A stretch of DNA of 64,000 nt, from positions 701,557 to 765,556 of the forward strand of contig CAWDBV010000005.1 of NCBI GenBank assembly GCA_963800705.1, read 5' to 3'. This DNA is from CAWDBV01 sp963800705. GTDB taxonomy: Bacteria; Actinomycetota; Thermoleophilia; Solirubrobacterales; 70-9. Position numbers and translations under genes: made by a program. Positions 20,856-29,792 of the stretch are shown piece after piece (position 1 is the stretch's first letter; every line of letters begins with the position of its first letter). The notes beneath the pieces were generated by a model, which searched no databases, had not been told where the DNA came from, and saw nothing but the letters and a program-made list of their open reading frames with translations.

Positions 20856-22907
20856 ATGAAGCGAGCAGGCCTTGGCATAGCGGTTGCGATCCTGTCCGCG
20901 CTGGTCCTCGCCGCGAGCGCGAGCGCCGCCACGATCACGGTCAGCTCGAACCTCGACGACGGCACCGGCTGCACGCTTCGCGAGGCGATCGAGTCGGCGA
21001 ATGACGAGATGCCCGTCGGCGGCTGCACGGCGGGAAGCGGCGGCGACACGATCCAGTTCGCGAGCAGCGTCACCGGCGAGATCGTGCTCGGCGCGTCCGG
21101 GCCTCTGGTGATCGACGGCATGGGCAGCCTCGAGATCCAGGGTCCCGGAGTCTCGACGCTCGCCATTGACGGCAACGGTGCCACCGGCGTCTTCGAGGTC
21201 GACGACGACGAGGACGCGGCGATCACGGGGCTGACGATCAAGGAAGGCCTCGCCGGGCAGGGCGGCGGCATCTATAACGAGGGCGACCTGACGCTCGAGC
21301 GGGTCACGGTCACCGACAACTCAGCGGTCGGTCAGGACCTGACGGTGGGTCCGACGACGTTCGCCGTCGTCCAGGGCGGCGGCGTCTTCAACGCTACCGG
21401 CAGCAGCCTGACCGTGGCCGAGAGCACGATCTCCGACAACCTCGTGCAGGTGACCGCAGCCAATGGAACCGTGTTCAACACTGCGATCGGGCAGGGCGGC
21501 GGCATCTTTGCCGGCTCCGGCTCAGCACTGTCGGTCAGGCGGAGCACGATCGAAGGCAACTCGGTGACAGCGAGCGCGACGGGCACAGGTGCTTCGGATT
21601 CAGCACACGGCGCCGGCGTGTACGCGCTCACGACCACTGGGTCGACGATCTCGCTGAGCACGATCCACGGCAACGCCGGATCGACGGTCAGCTTCCCCGG
21701 AGGGGCGAGCGGTGGGGGCGTATTCGGGGACTCAGGGCTCAGCCTGACCAGCGACACCGTCACCGGCAACCTCTCACTCGGTCCCGGCTCGAACCTGTTC
21801 AGCAGCACGACGATGCCGGGGATGACGATCCAGAACACGATCGTCGCCGACCCGGAGCCCACTTCCACCAACTGCAATTCCCAGATCGACTCGCTCGGCC
21901 ACAACGTCACGGCCCACACGGTCGCCGATGCCAGCTGCGACTACACCCCGGCGAGCGGCGACATCCAGCTGGTCGGCCCAGCGCCCCTGCTCGCGCTCGG
22001 TGACTACGGCGGACCGACCCAGACGCGCCCGCCGGCGCCGCCGACGCTGCTCACCGACCCGACCGCGATCGACAAGGGCGTCGCGGCCTCGCAGGCGACC
22101 GACCAGCGGGGGCTGACGCGCACCGTGCAGTTCAATGTCACCGATGGGGTTGGCGGCGACGGGACCGACATCGGCGCGGTCGAGATCCAGGCCGCACAGC
22201 CGCTCGCCACCAATCCCGCATCGCCGGGCCACCTCGAGCAGGCGCTCATCACCGGCAGCGGCGACCTCGCCGCATTCGTGCGCGCGTACGCCAACGCGGA
22301 CTGCAGCGCCCCGCACTTCAACGAGAATTTGGCGTCCGTCTTCGCCTCCCCCGGATTCCTCGCCCCGCCGACGCTCCCCGACAGCCTCAACATGTACAGC
22401 GCCAGGACCGTCCACGGCGCGGCGCTGTCGAGCTGCTCGACGACGCCGCTCACCTACATCCGCCGACCGGACGCTCCGACGCTTGACTCGGTCAGTCCGC
22501 CGTCGGGCTCGAACGACAACACCCCGACCTTCTTCGGCACCGCGCCGGCGGGGACGATGGTCAACATCTACACCGAGCCCGAGGCGCTCGGCGGCTGCCT
22601 CGGGACGCCGGCGGGGTCGGGGACGGAGGCGGAGTTCTCGGGCACCGGAATCGAGATCAGCACACCGATTCCCGATAACTCGAGCACCCGCTTCTACGCC
22701 GAGGTGGTCGGGACCCACGCGTCATCGCTCTGCTCGGGCGCCCTCACCTACGACGAGGTGACGCCGCCTTCTCCGCCGGGACCGACGACGCCCGCGAGCA
22801 CGACGCCGCCGGCAACGACCACAGTCACCACGACGACTAAGAAGAAGTGCAAGAAGGGCCGCAAGCTGAAGCGCGGCAAGTGCGTGAAGAAGAAAAGGAA
22901 GAAGTAA
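20856..22907 (+). CDS. Secreted CSLREA-domain beta-helix protein, tandem copy 2
   Basis: 683 residues with the same architecture as its neighbours: signal peptide 'ILSALVLAASASAA', 'GCTLREAIESAN', GGGI-turn beta-helix, 'TDIGAVEIQAAQ', two Ig-like repeats ('SGSNDNTPTFFGTAP'), Thr/Pro linker and 'CKKGRKLKRGKCVKKKRKK' tail. It has diverged more than copies 1 and 3 in the Ig-like part. A TAGTGT hexamer ends 10 bases before the ATG and no ribosome-binding sequence is seen, which suggests a short or leaderless message. Confidence 0.88.
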   Translation: MKRAGLGIAVAILSALVLAASASAATITVSSNLDDGTGCTLREAIESANDEMPVGGCTAGSGGDTIQFASSVTGEIVLGASGPLVIDGMGSLEIQGPGVSTLAIDGNGATGVFEVDDDEDAAITGLTIKEGLAGQGGGIYNEGDLTLERVTVTDNSAVGQDLTVGPTTFAVVQGGGVFNATGSSLTVAESTISDNLVQVTAANGTVFNTAIGQGGGIFAGSGSALSVRRSTIEGNSVTASATGTGASDSAHGAGVYALTTTGSTISLSTIHGNAGSTVSFPGGASGGGVFGDSGLSLTSDTVTGNLSLGPGSNLFSSTTMPGMTIQNTIVADPEPTSTNCNSQIDSLGHNVTAHTVADASCDYTPASGDIQLVGPAPLLALGDYGGPTQTRPPAPPTLLTDPTAIDKGVAASQATDQRGLTRTVQFNVTDGVGGDGTDIGAVEIQAAQPLATNPASPGHLEQALITGSGDLAAFVRAYANADCSAPHFNENLASVFASPGFLAPPTLPDSLNMYSARTVHGAALSSCSTTPLTYIRRPDAPTLDSVSPPSGSNDNTPTFFGTAPAGTMVNIYTEPEALGGCLGTPAGSGTEAEFSGTGIEISTPIPDNSSTRFYAEVVGTHASSLCSGALTYDEVTPPSPPGPTTPASTTPPATTTVTTTTKKKCKKGRKLKRGKCVKKKRKK

Positions 22908-22939
22908 GCCGCCGCCCGATTGGGTGTATCGTCCCTTCG

Positions 22940-24970
22940 ATGAGGCGAGTTGGGATCGCCACAGGGGTTGCGGTACTGGCGTCACTGGGCCTGGCGGCGA
23001 GCGCCAATGCGGCGACGATCACGGTCGATTCGCTCGCCGACGACGGCACGAATTGCACGCTGCGCGAGGCGATCGACAGCGCCAACGCGAACTCGGACCA
23101 GGGTGGATGCAGCGGCGCCGGCGCTTATGGCGACGACACGATCCAGTTCTCGAACTCGCTCACCCTTCCGGGAACGATCACGCTCACCGGCGGACAGCTG
23201 TCCGTGATCAGCGGCTTTGGATCGGTGGACATCGTGGGGCCCGGCGTCTCACAGCTCACGGTCTCCGGCAACAACAGCTCGAGGGTCTTCCAGGTCAACA
23301 GCGGCGCGGTCGCGGCGATCTCCGGCGCGAAGATCACGGGCGGTAGTACAACCGGCACCATGGCCGCAGGTGCCGGCATCCGCAACCTCGGCACGTTGAG
23401 CCTCAACCGGGTCAGCGTCACCCAGAACAACGCGGCCGCCAGCGACACCATGAACGTATCGAACAGGGACGCGTTCGCGGGCGGGGCCGGCATCCACAGC
23501 ACCGGCACGTTGGGCATCGAGTTCAGCTCGATCGCGAACAACCAAGCAATCGCAATCGCGGCCTCGACCGCGACGCTCGACGCCAGCGCCGCAGCGGTCG
23601 GCGGCGGCATCTGGGCTCAGCTCGGCACCGTGAGCGTCTTCAGGAGCACGATCGAGGCCAACAGCGTTTCGGCAAGCGCAATTGGGCCGGGCATCAATTT
23701 CGATAGCGCCAGCGGCGGGGCCCTCTACACACCGGGCGTCGCGGCGAACATCAAGCTGAGCACGATCTCCGACAACGACGCCGCCGCGTCTGCGATCCCG
23801 CTGAATGGCAGAGCCGGCGGAGTCACCGGCGATGCCAACACAAACCTGACCAGCGACACGATCACCGGCAACTCGCACTCGAGCAGCGCTCCCGGCGCGA
23901 GCGTCTTCGGCGTTTCCAACGTCAACCTCGAGAACACGATCGTCGACAACACCTCCGCCGTGTTGAACTGCGCCAACACGGTGTCGGCCGGACACAACCT
24001 CGCCGATGACGCGAGCTGCAACCTGGGCGGGACCGGCGACCAGCCGAGCACCGAGCCGAACCTGCTCGGACTCGGCGACTACGGCGGCCCAACCCGGACC
24101 AATCCGCCCGAGCCGCCGTCGATGGCCACACCCACCACCGTGATCGACAAGGGCGTCGCGGCGTCTCAGGCCACCGACCAGCGCGCCCTCCAGCGGACCT
24201 GGGAGTTCGATGTCGCAAACCCGGCAAGCGGCGACGGCACCGACATCGGCGCAGTCGAGATCCAGGGACCCAGCTTCACCGGTATCAGCCCGCCCTCGCC
24301 GGGAGACGACGCCTCTCCCGAGATCACAGGCCGCTCGGAGCCGGGGAGCATGGTGCAGCTCTACAGCGGCTTCGGCTGCGGGTTCGCCGCCGGTCCGGCA
24401 ACGGGCGCAGCGGGCTTCGCCGCCCCCGGCATCACGGTCGGCCCGTTTGCCGCGGACAGCTACAACGCATTCCAGGCAAAGACGCAATACGGGAACGCGT
24501 TCTCGATCTGCGCCGCGCCGTTGGCCGAATACATCCGCCGCCCGACTGCGCCGGTGCTCACCAGTACCGACCCGCCCTCTGGATCGGACAACAACAGCCC
24601 GCTGATCAAGGGCACGACGACCACGGCGGGCCTGGTGACGCTCTACACCGACGCCGCTTGCACGGGCTCCTCGGTCGGTGGAGGCCCGAGCGCCACGCTC
24701 GCCGGAGCGGGCATCCCGCTGACCACGCCGGTCCCCGACAACTCGACCACCACCTTCTACGCGAAGCTCGAGGGCACCAACGCGAACTCGTCCTGCTCGG
24801 CGACCGGCCTCACCTACAACGAGGTGACGCCGCCGCCCACGACGACGCCGCCCACCTCAGGCCCACCCGCCCCCGCCAGCGCACCGAACCTGCTGGGCAC
24901 CGGGCTCAAGAAGTGCAAGAAGGGCCGCAAGCTGAAGCGCGGCCGCTGCGTCAAGAAGAAAAAGAAGTAG
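22940..24970 (+). CDS. Secreted CSLREA-domain beta-helix protein, tandem copy 3
   Basis: About 676 residues. ATG at 22940 is chosen because the signal peptide ('GVAVLASLGLAASANAA') begins there; the upstream open frame overlaps copy 2. CSLREA motif 'NCTLREAIDSANAN', beta-helix, 'TDIGAVEIQGPS', Ig-like repeats, 'CKKGRKLKRGRCVKKKKK' tail. Long stretches are almost identical to copy 1, for example 'NLLGLGDYGGPTRTNPPEPP' and the last Ig-like repeat, pointing to recent duplication or gene conversion. A TATCGT hexamer ends 7 bases before the ATG. Confidence 0.88.
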   Translation: MRRVGIATGVAVLASLGLAASANAATITVDSLADDGTNCTLREAIDSANANSDQGGCSGAGAYGDDTIQFSNSLTLPGTITLTGGQLSVISGFGSVDIVGPGVSQLTVSGNNSSRVFQVNSGAVAAISGAKITGGSTTGTMAAGAGIRNLGTLSLNRVSVTQNNAAASDTMNVSNRDAFAGGAGIHSTGTLGIEFSSIANNQAIAIAASTATLDASAAAVGGGIWAQLGTVSVFRSTIEANSVSASAIGPGINFDSASGGALYTPGVAANIKLSTISDNDAAASAIPLNGRAGGVTGDANTNLTSDTITGNSHSSSAPGASVFGVSNVNLENTIVDNTSAVLNCANTVSAGHNLADDASCNLGGTGDQPSTEPNLLGLGDYGGPTRTNPPEPPSMATPTTVIDKGVAASQATDQRALQRTWEFDVANPASGDGTDIGAVEIQGPSFTGISPPSPGDDASPEITGRSEPGSMVQLYSGFGCGFAAGPATGAAGFAAPGITVGPFAADSYNAFQAKTQYGNAFSICAAPLAEYIRRPTAPVLTSTDPPSGSDNNSPLIKGTTTTAGLVTLYTDAACTGSSVGGGPSATLAGAGIPLTTPVPDNSTTTFYAKLEGTNANSSCSATGLTYNEVTPPPTTTPPTSGPPAPASAPNLLGTGLKKCKKGRKLKRGRCVKKKKK

Positions 24971-24976
24971 CCGCGC

Positions 24977-25519
24977 TCAGGCCGACTCGACCGCGGCCTT
25001 GAGCTTGCCCAGCATCTGCTCGGTGGCGTCCTTCATCCCCTTCTCGACCATCGAGTTCTGGTCCCACTCCCCGGATTCGATCGACTCGCTCTGCGAGTGG
25101 ATCATCTTTTCGATCATCTTCTGAATCGGCCCCGCCAGCTTCGCGATCTGCGCCGCGGCCTCGGCCGGCATCGCCATCTTCGCGTAGTCGGTGTCGCTGG
25201 CCACCTCGACCTTTGTGCCGTCACCGTCCGCGCTCAACCGGTAGCTCGAGCTCTGATCGCCGCCGGCGTAGGTCGTGCGGGTCGCGAACTCGCGCGGCGG
25301 GTCGAAGGCGGTCACCTCCCAGTCGGTTTCGCGCGGCCCGTCGGGGGCCTGCATCGTCCCCTTGCTGCGGTAGCCGACCTTGAGCTCGGAGGCATCAGCC
25401 GGCATGGCGTCGGGGTCGACCCCCGCCCACTGCGTGACCTTGGCGCGGTCGGTGATCCACTCGAAGACCTTCTCGGGCGGAGCGCCGATTTCGATCGACG
25501 CCTCGGTCCTGATCCCCAC
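24977..25519 (-). CDS. SRPBCC / START-like domain protein
   Basis: 180 residues. GTG at 25519 starts 'GIRTEASIEIGAPPEKVFEWITD', the usual first strand and helix of SRPBCC (polyketide cyclase/AHSA1-like) proteins. 'WEVTAFDPPREFATRTTY' forms the central strands, and a long helical C-terminus follows ('PIQKMIEKMIHSQSES'). Such proteins enclose a hydrophobic ligand, and the ligand here is unknown. It lies 5 bases downstream of the large secreted protein gene and is probably co-transcribed. Confidence 0.8.
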   Translation of the reverse strand: MGIRTEASIEIGAPPEKVFEWITDRAKVTQWAGVDPDAMPADASELKVGYRSKGTMQAPDGPRETDWEVTAFDPPREFATRTTYAGGDQSSSYRLSADGDGTKVEVASDTDYAKMAMPAEAAAQIAKLAGPIQKMIEKMIHSQSESIESGEWDQNSMVEKGMKDATEQMLGKLKAAVESA

Positions 25520-25524
25520 TCTGT

Positions 25525-28239
25525 CTAGGGAGCGCCCGGGTACCCGTGCGAGTAGCACGGGATCGGGGTGCCGTTCTCGAACGCGATCGGAGGCGGTGGG
25601 TCGGGCCTGTTGGCGGCGGTGCACGGATTGCGGACCTTGCCGCCGATCTGCAGGAACGCCGACTTCTGGGCGCGGGCCTTGACGTCGTTGCGCGGGTAGG
25701 AGTGGGGATCGGCGCCCTCGGCCGAGCCCGGCGGCGTGTTGGTGAGCGGCGCCGGATCGGTGCCGCCAGGGTAGCTCTTCGGCCCGCCGTCCCAGTTGAC
25801 GATCGCCGAGCCGTCGAACGGGAAGCTCGGGATCGACGGGATCCCGAACAGCGGCTCGACGTCGGGCGAACGGCCCGGGTCGACGACGGGGCGGTAGGCG
25901 TAGGCGCCGATCGTCCGCGCCTCGACCTCGGCGGCGACGTTGGCGACCTGGTGGTCGCCGTAGGCCGGATGGAGCAGCACCTGGTGCTCGGGGGTATTGG
26001 GCAGCGGATCAGTCGTCATGTGGTGCGCGTAGCCGTTCGGCTCGCCGCGGTCCCAGAGCATCTGCAGGAGCGCGAAGACCATCGGGCGCTGCAGGTAATT
26101 CGGGTAGTTGTCGTAGAGACCGAGCGGCGAGTCGTCGGGCAGGATCCCGCAGACCTCGTCCGGCAGCCCGGCCGCATCGCAGAGCGCGTCGGTGAACATT
26201 CCCTCGGCGTAAGGCGCGAAGTCGGAGCTTCGGCGCAGAAGTGTCGAGTAGTTGATCGCCGGCACACCCAGCACGGCGCGGTTGAAGTCGGGCGCGAGCG
26301 CGGTCAGCGCGCCGCCGAGGATGCCGCCCTGGCTGTTGCCGTCATAGAAGAGCCGGTCGGTGTTGATGGCGCTCTGGCCTCCGACCTGGAACGCCGGATG
26401 GGAGCTGAAACCGTTCGGATGGATCATCGTCCGGCCGAGGAACATGAAGTTGAGGAAGCCCTGCTGCGTGCGGTCGGCCATCTTCGGGAAGTTGTTGATG
26501 TCCTGGAGGATGAGCAGCACCGAGGGAAGGTCCCCGGTCGAGAACCCGATCCAGTCGGTGGCGCAGAACATCATGTTGTGCTCGTTGCCCATCGCCTTGA
26601 TGTTTCCGCCGCCGACCTCGTTCGCCGAGCCGAGCAGGCCGTGGCCGTATAGCGAGGGCCGCGCGGGCTGTACGCCGCCGTCGACCGTGACCCGCGGGAT
26701 GTTGCAGATGAAGTTGGCGCTCGTCGTGTTGCCGGGTATCCGCACCGGCTTGTTGGTCGCGTCGTCGATCAGGAACTGCGAAAGCGTCGGGCAGCCGGGC
26801 AGGAACGTGTAGCAGGGCACCGTCACCCTGCCGGTGACCCGGCGCGCCATGCGCGAGTCCTGTGCCTCGGTGAAGTCGGTCACCGAATCGACCTGGAACT
26901 GCGGCGAGGAACCCTGCACCTGCATGTCGGCGAGGTTGGTGTCGCCGAGCTCGGCGAAGGCGCTGTCGCGGATGTGGAGCGCCCGCCGGGCGATGTTGTC
27001 GCCGCTCGCGACGGTGAAGTCCCAGGCGAGATCGAGGGGCAGCCGCTTGATTCCCGAGTCCTTCAGGGTCGCGAACAGCTCCTCCATGTGCGGGCGGCGG
27101 TTCTCGATCGCGGCCTGCGGCGTGATCAGGCGATCGCGGTAGACCTTGAACCCGAGCGAGGGCTCGATCGCGTTGCCGTCGGAGTCCTTGAGGTTGCGGA
27201 GCGCGACGATGTAGCGCGCCCCCTCGTCGAAGTTGCGCGCCGGGCGAATGATCAGCGTCCGGTCCTCGTCGGAGGTGGGGTTGGCGTCGATCTCCGCCCA
27301 GATCGGGTGCCGCTCGCCGGTGTCGGCGTTGATGACCACGATCGGCTGATCGGGATCGTCGTAGCGCCCCATGTCGGTGATCGGGACCGCGCCGGTCTCC
27401 TCCAGCGCCTCGTCGTTGTCGAGCCCCGGGACCTTGGTGATGATCATGCTGCCGGGGCTGAAGCCGTCGGCGCGGTTGTACTCGGTCGGCGCCACCGGGA
27501 TGCCGAGCAGGTTCCTCGGCGTGGAGAGGATGTTGAAGTTGATCCGCTTGCCGGTGTAGGTCGTCGGGTCGTTGACCGCGAAGAAGTCGTTCGGGAACGG
27601 GTGCATGCAGAACGAGGGGTCGAGCCAGTCGCAGCGCTCGGGTGCCTCGAGGACCGGGCCCGGCGAGGTGCCGCCCGGCGGCACGTCGTCGCCGGGGGTC
27701 GGGCCGCCGCCACCGCCGCCGCCGCCTGCGCCGCCACCGGTGCCGCCGCCGGCACCGCCTGCCGAGGCGAGCGTCCGGCAGGCCGCCGAATCGCGATCGA
27801 GCGAGACCTCGCTCATGGCGGCGAAGCTCTTCGAGGCCCGGGCCTTTCGCTTCTGCGCCTTCAGCCTCCCCTGCACACTCAGCGTCTGCGAGCGGCAGGC
27901 CGCGACGGTTGTGCCACCGGCCGCGCTCAACGGCAGGCTCACGACCCGCGAGCGGCGGCGCTTGAAGCGCACCACCTTCGGAGCGGTGATCGCGGCCGAA
28001 GCGCTGCCCGCGCTCGAGTCGACCGATCCCGAGAAGCCGGTCAGCGTCACTCTGCCCCTGCGGCGCGCCTGAACGCGGACGCTGAGCGCGCCCGCGGCGC
28101 CGATCGACTGCTGGCTCGTGCTCAGCGCGCTGACACTGAGCGGTGTGGCCGCGGACCCGGAGGCGGGAAGCGCGAGCGCAGCCGCGGCGAGCGCCGCAAC
28201 CAGCACCACTCCTATCCACCTGGGTCCGACCCCTGACAC
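25525..28239 (-). CDS. Large secreted alpha/beta-hydrolase-like protein
   Basis: About 904 residues. GTG at 28239 is chosen because it begins a signal peptide ('WIGVVLVAALAAAALALPASGSA'). Residues ~30-150 form a small beta domain with basic loops, then a Gly/Pro-rich linker. The main domain starts 'CDWLDPSFCMHPFPNDFF'. A nucleophile-elbow motif 'GNSQGG' (G-x-S-x-G; ~residue 630) sits in 'DRLFYDGNSQGGILGGALTALAPDF', and 'HPAYGDHQV' may supply the catalytic Asp/His. The family resembles uncharacterised secreted hydrolases of actinobacteria and myxobacteria. Esterase or lipase activity is inference only. Divergent from the catalase-like gene over 27 bases. Confidence 0.75.
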   Translation of the reverse strand: MSGVGPRWIGVVLVAALAAAALALPASGSAATPLSVSALSTSQQSIGAAGALSVRVQARRRGRVTLTGFSGSVDSSAGSASAAITAPKVVRFKRRRSRVVSLPLSAAGGTTVAACRSQTLSVQGRLKAQKRKARASKSFAAMSEVSLDRDSAACRTLASAGGAGGGTGGGAGGGGGGGGPTPGDDVPPGGTSPGPVLEAPERCDWLDPSFCMHPFPNDFFAVNDPTTYTGKRINFNILSTPRNLLGIPVAPTEYNRADGFSPGSMIITKVPGLDNDEALEETGAVPITDMGRYDDPDQPIVVINADTGERHPIWAEIDANPTSDEDRTLIIRPARNFDEGARYIVALRNLKDSDGNAIEPSLGFKVYRDRLITPQAAIENRRPHMEELFATLKDSGIKRLPLDLAWDFTVASGDNIARRALHIRDSAFAELGDTNLADMQVQGSSPQFQVDSVTDFTEAQDSRMARRVTGRVTVPCYTFLPGCPTLSQFLIDDATNKPVRIPGNTTSANFICNIPRVTVDGGVQPARPSLYGHGLLGSANEVGGGNIKAMGNEHNMMFCATDWIGFSTGDLPSVLLILQDINNFPKMADRTQQGFLNFMFLGRTMIHPNGFSSHPAFQVGGQSAINTDRLFYDGNSQGGILGGALTALAPDFNRAVLGVPAINYSTLLRRSSDFAPYAEGMFTDALCDAAGLPDEVCGILPDDSPLGLYDNYPNYLQRPMVFALLQMLWDRGEPNGYAHHMTTDPLPNTPEHQVLLHPAYGDHQVANVAAEVEARTIGAYAYRPVVDPGRSPDVEPLFGIPSIPSFPFDGSAIVNWDGGPKSYPGGTDPAPLTNTPPGSAEGADPHSYPRNDVKARAQKSAFLQIGGKVRNPCTAANRPDPPPPIAFENGTPIPCYSHGYPGAP

Positions 28240-28266
28240 GGCGTCCAGCCTACATACACTTGGTGC
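28240..28266. promoter_or_regulatory. Overlapping divergent promoters with leaderless-type spacing
   Basis: Only 27 bases separate two divergent GTG starts. On the plus strand TACACT ends 6 bases before the GTG at 28267. On the minus strand TAGGCT ends 7 bases before the GTG at 28239. Neither start has a ribosome-binding sequence. The arrangement fits -10 boxes giving leaderless messages; the -35 regions would then lie inside the opposite gene. Confidence 0.45.
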
Positions 28267-29196
28267 GTGGCGAGCCAATCGGAGGAGATCGTCGATGCGA
28301 TGAACGCCCTGCATGGCGCGCACAGGGGCTTCCGCGCCGCGCACGCCAAGGGCACCTTCTGCCGCGGTACCTTCACCGCCGCCTCCGAGGCGGCCGCCCT
28401 GAGCCGCGCCCCGCACCTGCAGGGCGAGAGCGTGAAGACGACGGCGCGGTTCTCGAACGGGAGCGGCGACCCCGAGGCCGAGGACGGCGACCGGCGCGAC
28501 GGGCGCGGGCTCGCGGTCAAGTTCCACCTCGACGGAGACGAAGCCACCGACATCGTCGCGGTCAGCCTGCCGGTCTTCTTCGTCAAGACCCCCGAGGACT
28601 TCCTCGCCTTCCTGAAGGCGCGCGAGCCCGATCCCGAGACCGGCGAGATGGACATGGAGAAGGTCGGCGCGTTCATGGCCGAGCACCCCGAGACCGGCGC
28701 CGCCGTGCAGCTCATCCTCCCGGCGCTCACCCCTCCCCCGAGCTTCGCCAACACCCGCTACAACGGCCTGCACGCGTTCGAGTTCGAGAACGCCGAGGGC
28801 GATAAGCGCTTCGTCCGCTACAGCTGGGTCCCCGAGGCCGGCGAGGAGACGCTGCCCGAGGCGGAGATCGACGGCAAACCGCGCGATTACCTCCAGGAGG
28901 AGATCCGCGAGCGCATAGCGACCGGGCCCGTCGGCTTCGAGCTCGCCGTCCAGATCGCCGAGGACGGCGACCCCACCGACGACCCGACCGTCGCCTGGCC
29001 GGAGGAACGCGAGCAGGTCACGCTCGGCCGCCTCGAACTCACCGAGCTCGCCGACGACGCCGAGACCCCGGAGGCGCCGATCGTCTTCGACCCGGTCAAC
29101 CTCGTCGACGGGATCGCGCTCTCCGACGACAAGATCCCGCCGGCGCGCTCGGCCGCCTACTCGGTCTCGGTCGAGCGGCGGATGGCGAGCGCCTGA
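28267..29196 (+). CDS. Catalase-related heme peroxidase
   Basis: 309 residues, GTG start. N-terminal 'GFRAAHAKGTFCRGTF' carries the distal His region of catalases. 'TARFSNGSGDPEAEDGDRRDGRGLAVKFH' is the catalase core (RFS-N-x-x-GDP...D-x-R-G-x-A-V-K-F). The end 'GIALSDDKIPPARSAAYSVSVERR' matches the small catalase-like peroxidases of the SrpA/KatA-like group. Length fits that group rather than full catalase. The classical RxxxYxD heme-Tyr motif is not obvious, so catalase activity itself is not assured. Likely role: peroxide or organic peroxide removal. Confidence 0.82.
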   Translation: MASQSEEIVDAMNALHGAHRGFRAAHAKGTFCRGTFTAASEAAALSRAPHLQGESVKTTARFSNGSGDPEAEDGDRRDGRGLAVKFHLDGDEATDIVAVSLPVFFVKTPEDFLAFLKAREPDPETGEMDMEKVGAFMAEHPETGAAVQLILPALTPPPSFANTRYNGLHAFEFENAEGDKRFVRYSWVPEAGEETLPEAEIDGKPRDYLQEEIRERIATGPVGFELAVQIAEDGDPTDDPTVAWPEEREQVTLGRLELTELADDAETPEAPIVFDPVNLVDGIALSDDKIPPARSAAYSVSVERRMASA

Positions 29197-29209
29197 ACCG
29201 ACGCGGATC

Positions 29210-29782
29210 GTGAAGTTCGTTCTTCTATTGCTGCTGATCGCTGCCGCCGGAGCCGCCTACGTGATCGCCGATCCGCTCGCCGATGACGATGACGCACCGA
29301 GTGCGAGCCGAGACGCCGCAGCCCCGAAGCCCCCGCAGCGCCCGATCGACACCAGCGGCCTCTCGGGCAGCGCCTGCGAGAAACTCGCCGAGCTCGCCGG
29401 CCTGATCGCCGAGCAGGAGCCGACCCCGACCGGCTTCCTGCGCAGGCTCGGCCGCGAGGCGGCGGGGATCCGACCAGGGCGCTCGATCATCGACCTCGCC
29501 CGCGGCGGCCGCAACCTGATCCTCGGCCGCGGGTTCAGGCCCGAGCTCGACGACGGCACCGAGGGCCAGGTGCGCCACTTCGGCGGCGTCGCCTATGCGG
29601 CCACGCTCGGCGGCGCCAGCCCGACCCGCTGGATCTCCGAGAACCTGCGCGACGACCCGGCCGACTCGCCCGACGGCCGGCTCACCGACGAGGCGATCGC
29701 GTTTGCGGGGCTCGTGCGCCGCGGCGAGCTCGAGCCGGGCGAGAGCCGCGAGTGGCTCGCGGCCGAACTCTGCTCCGGATAG
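29210..29782 (+). CDS. Hypothetical membrane-anchored/secreted protein
   Basis: 190 residues, GTG at 29210. The N-terminal 20 residues are hydrophobic ('FVLLLLLIAAAGAAYVIA'), followed by an acidic DDDD stretch and a soluble helical domain with one Cys near each end ('GSACEKLAEL', 'AAELCSG'). No family recognised. It starts 13 bases after the catalase-like gene and 10 bases before the next gene, so it is likely part of one transcript. Function not assigned. Confidence 0.65.
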   Translation: MKFVLLLLLIAAAGAAYVIADPLADDDDAPSASRDAAAPKPPQRPIDTSGLSGSACEKLAELAGLIAEQEPTPTGFLRRLGREAAGIRPGRSIIDLARGGRNLILGRGFRPELDDGTEGQVRHFGGVAYAATLGGASPTRWISENLRDDPADSPDGRLTDEAIAFAGLVRRGELEPGESREWLAAELCSG

Positions 29783-29792
29783 GGTTCCGCCG

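Noticed and set aside
26342..28219. Arg/His-rich 625-codon frame inside the secreted hydrolase gene
   Set aside because: Same-strand shifted reading of a gene whose own frame has a signal peptide, a GxSxG motif and normal composition.
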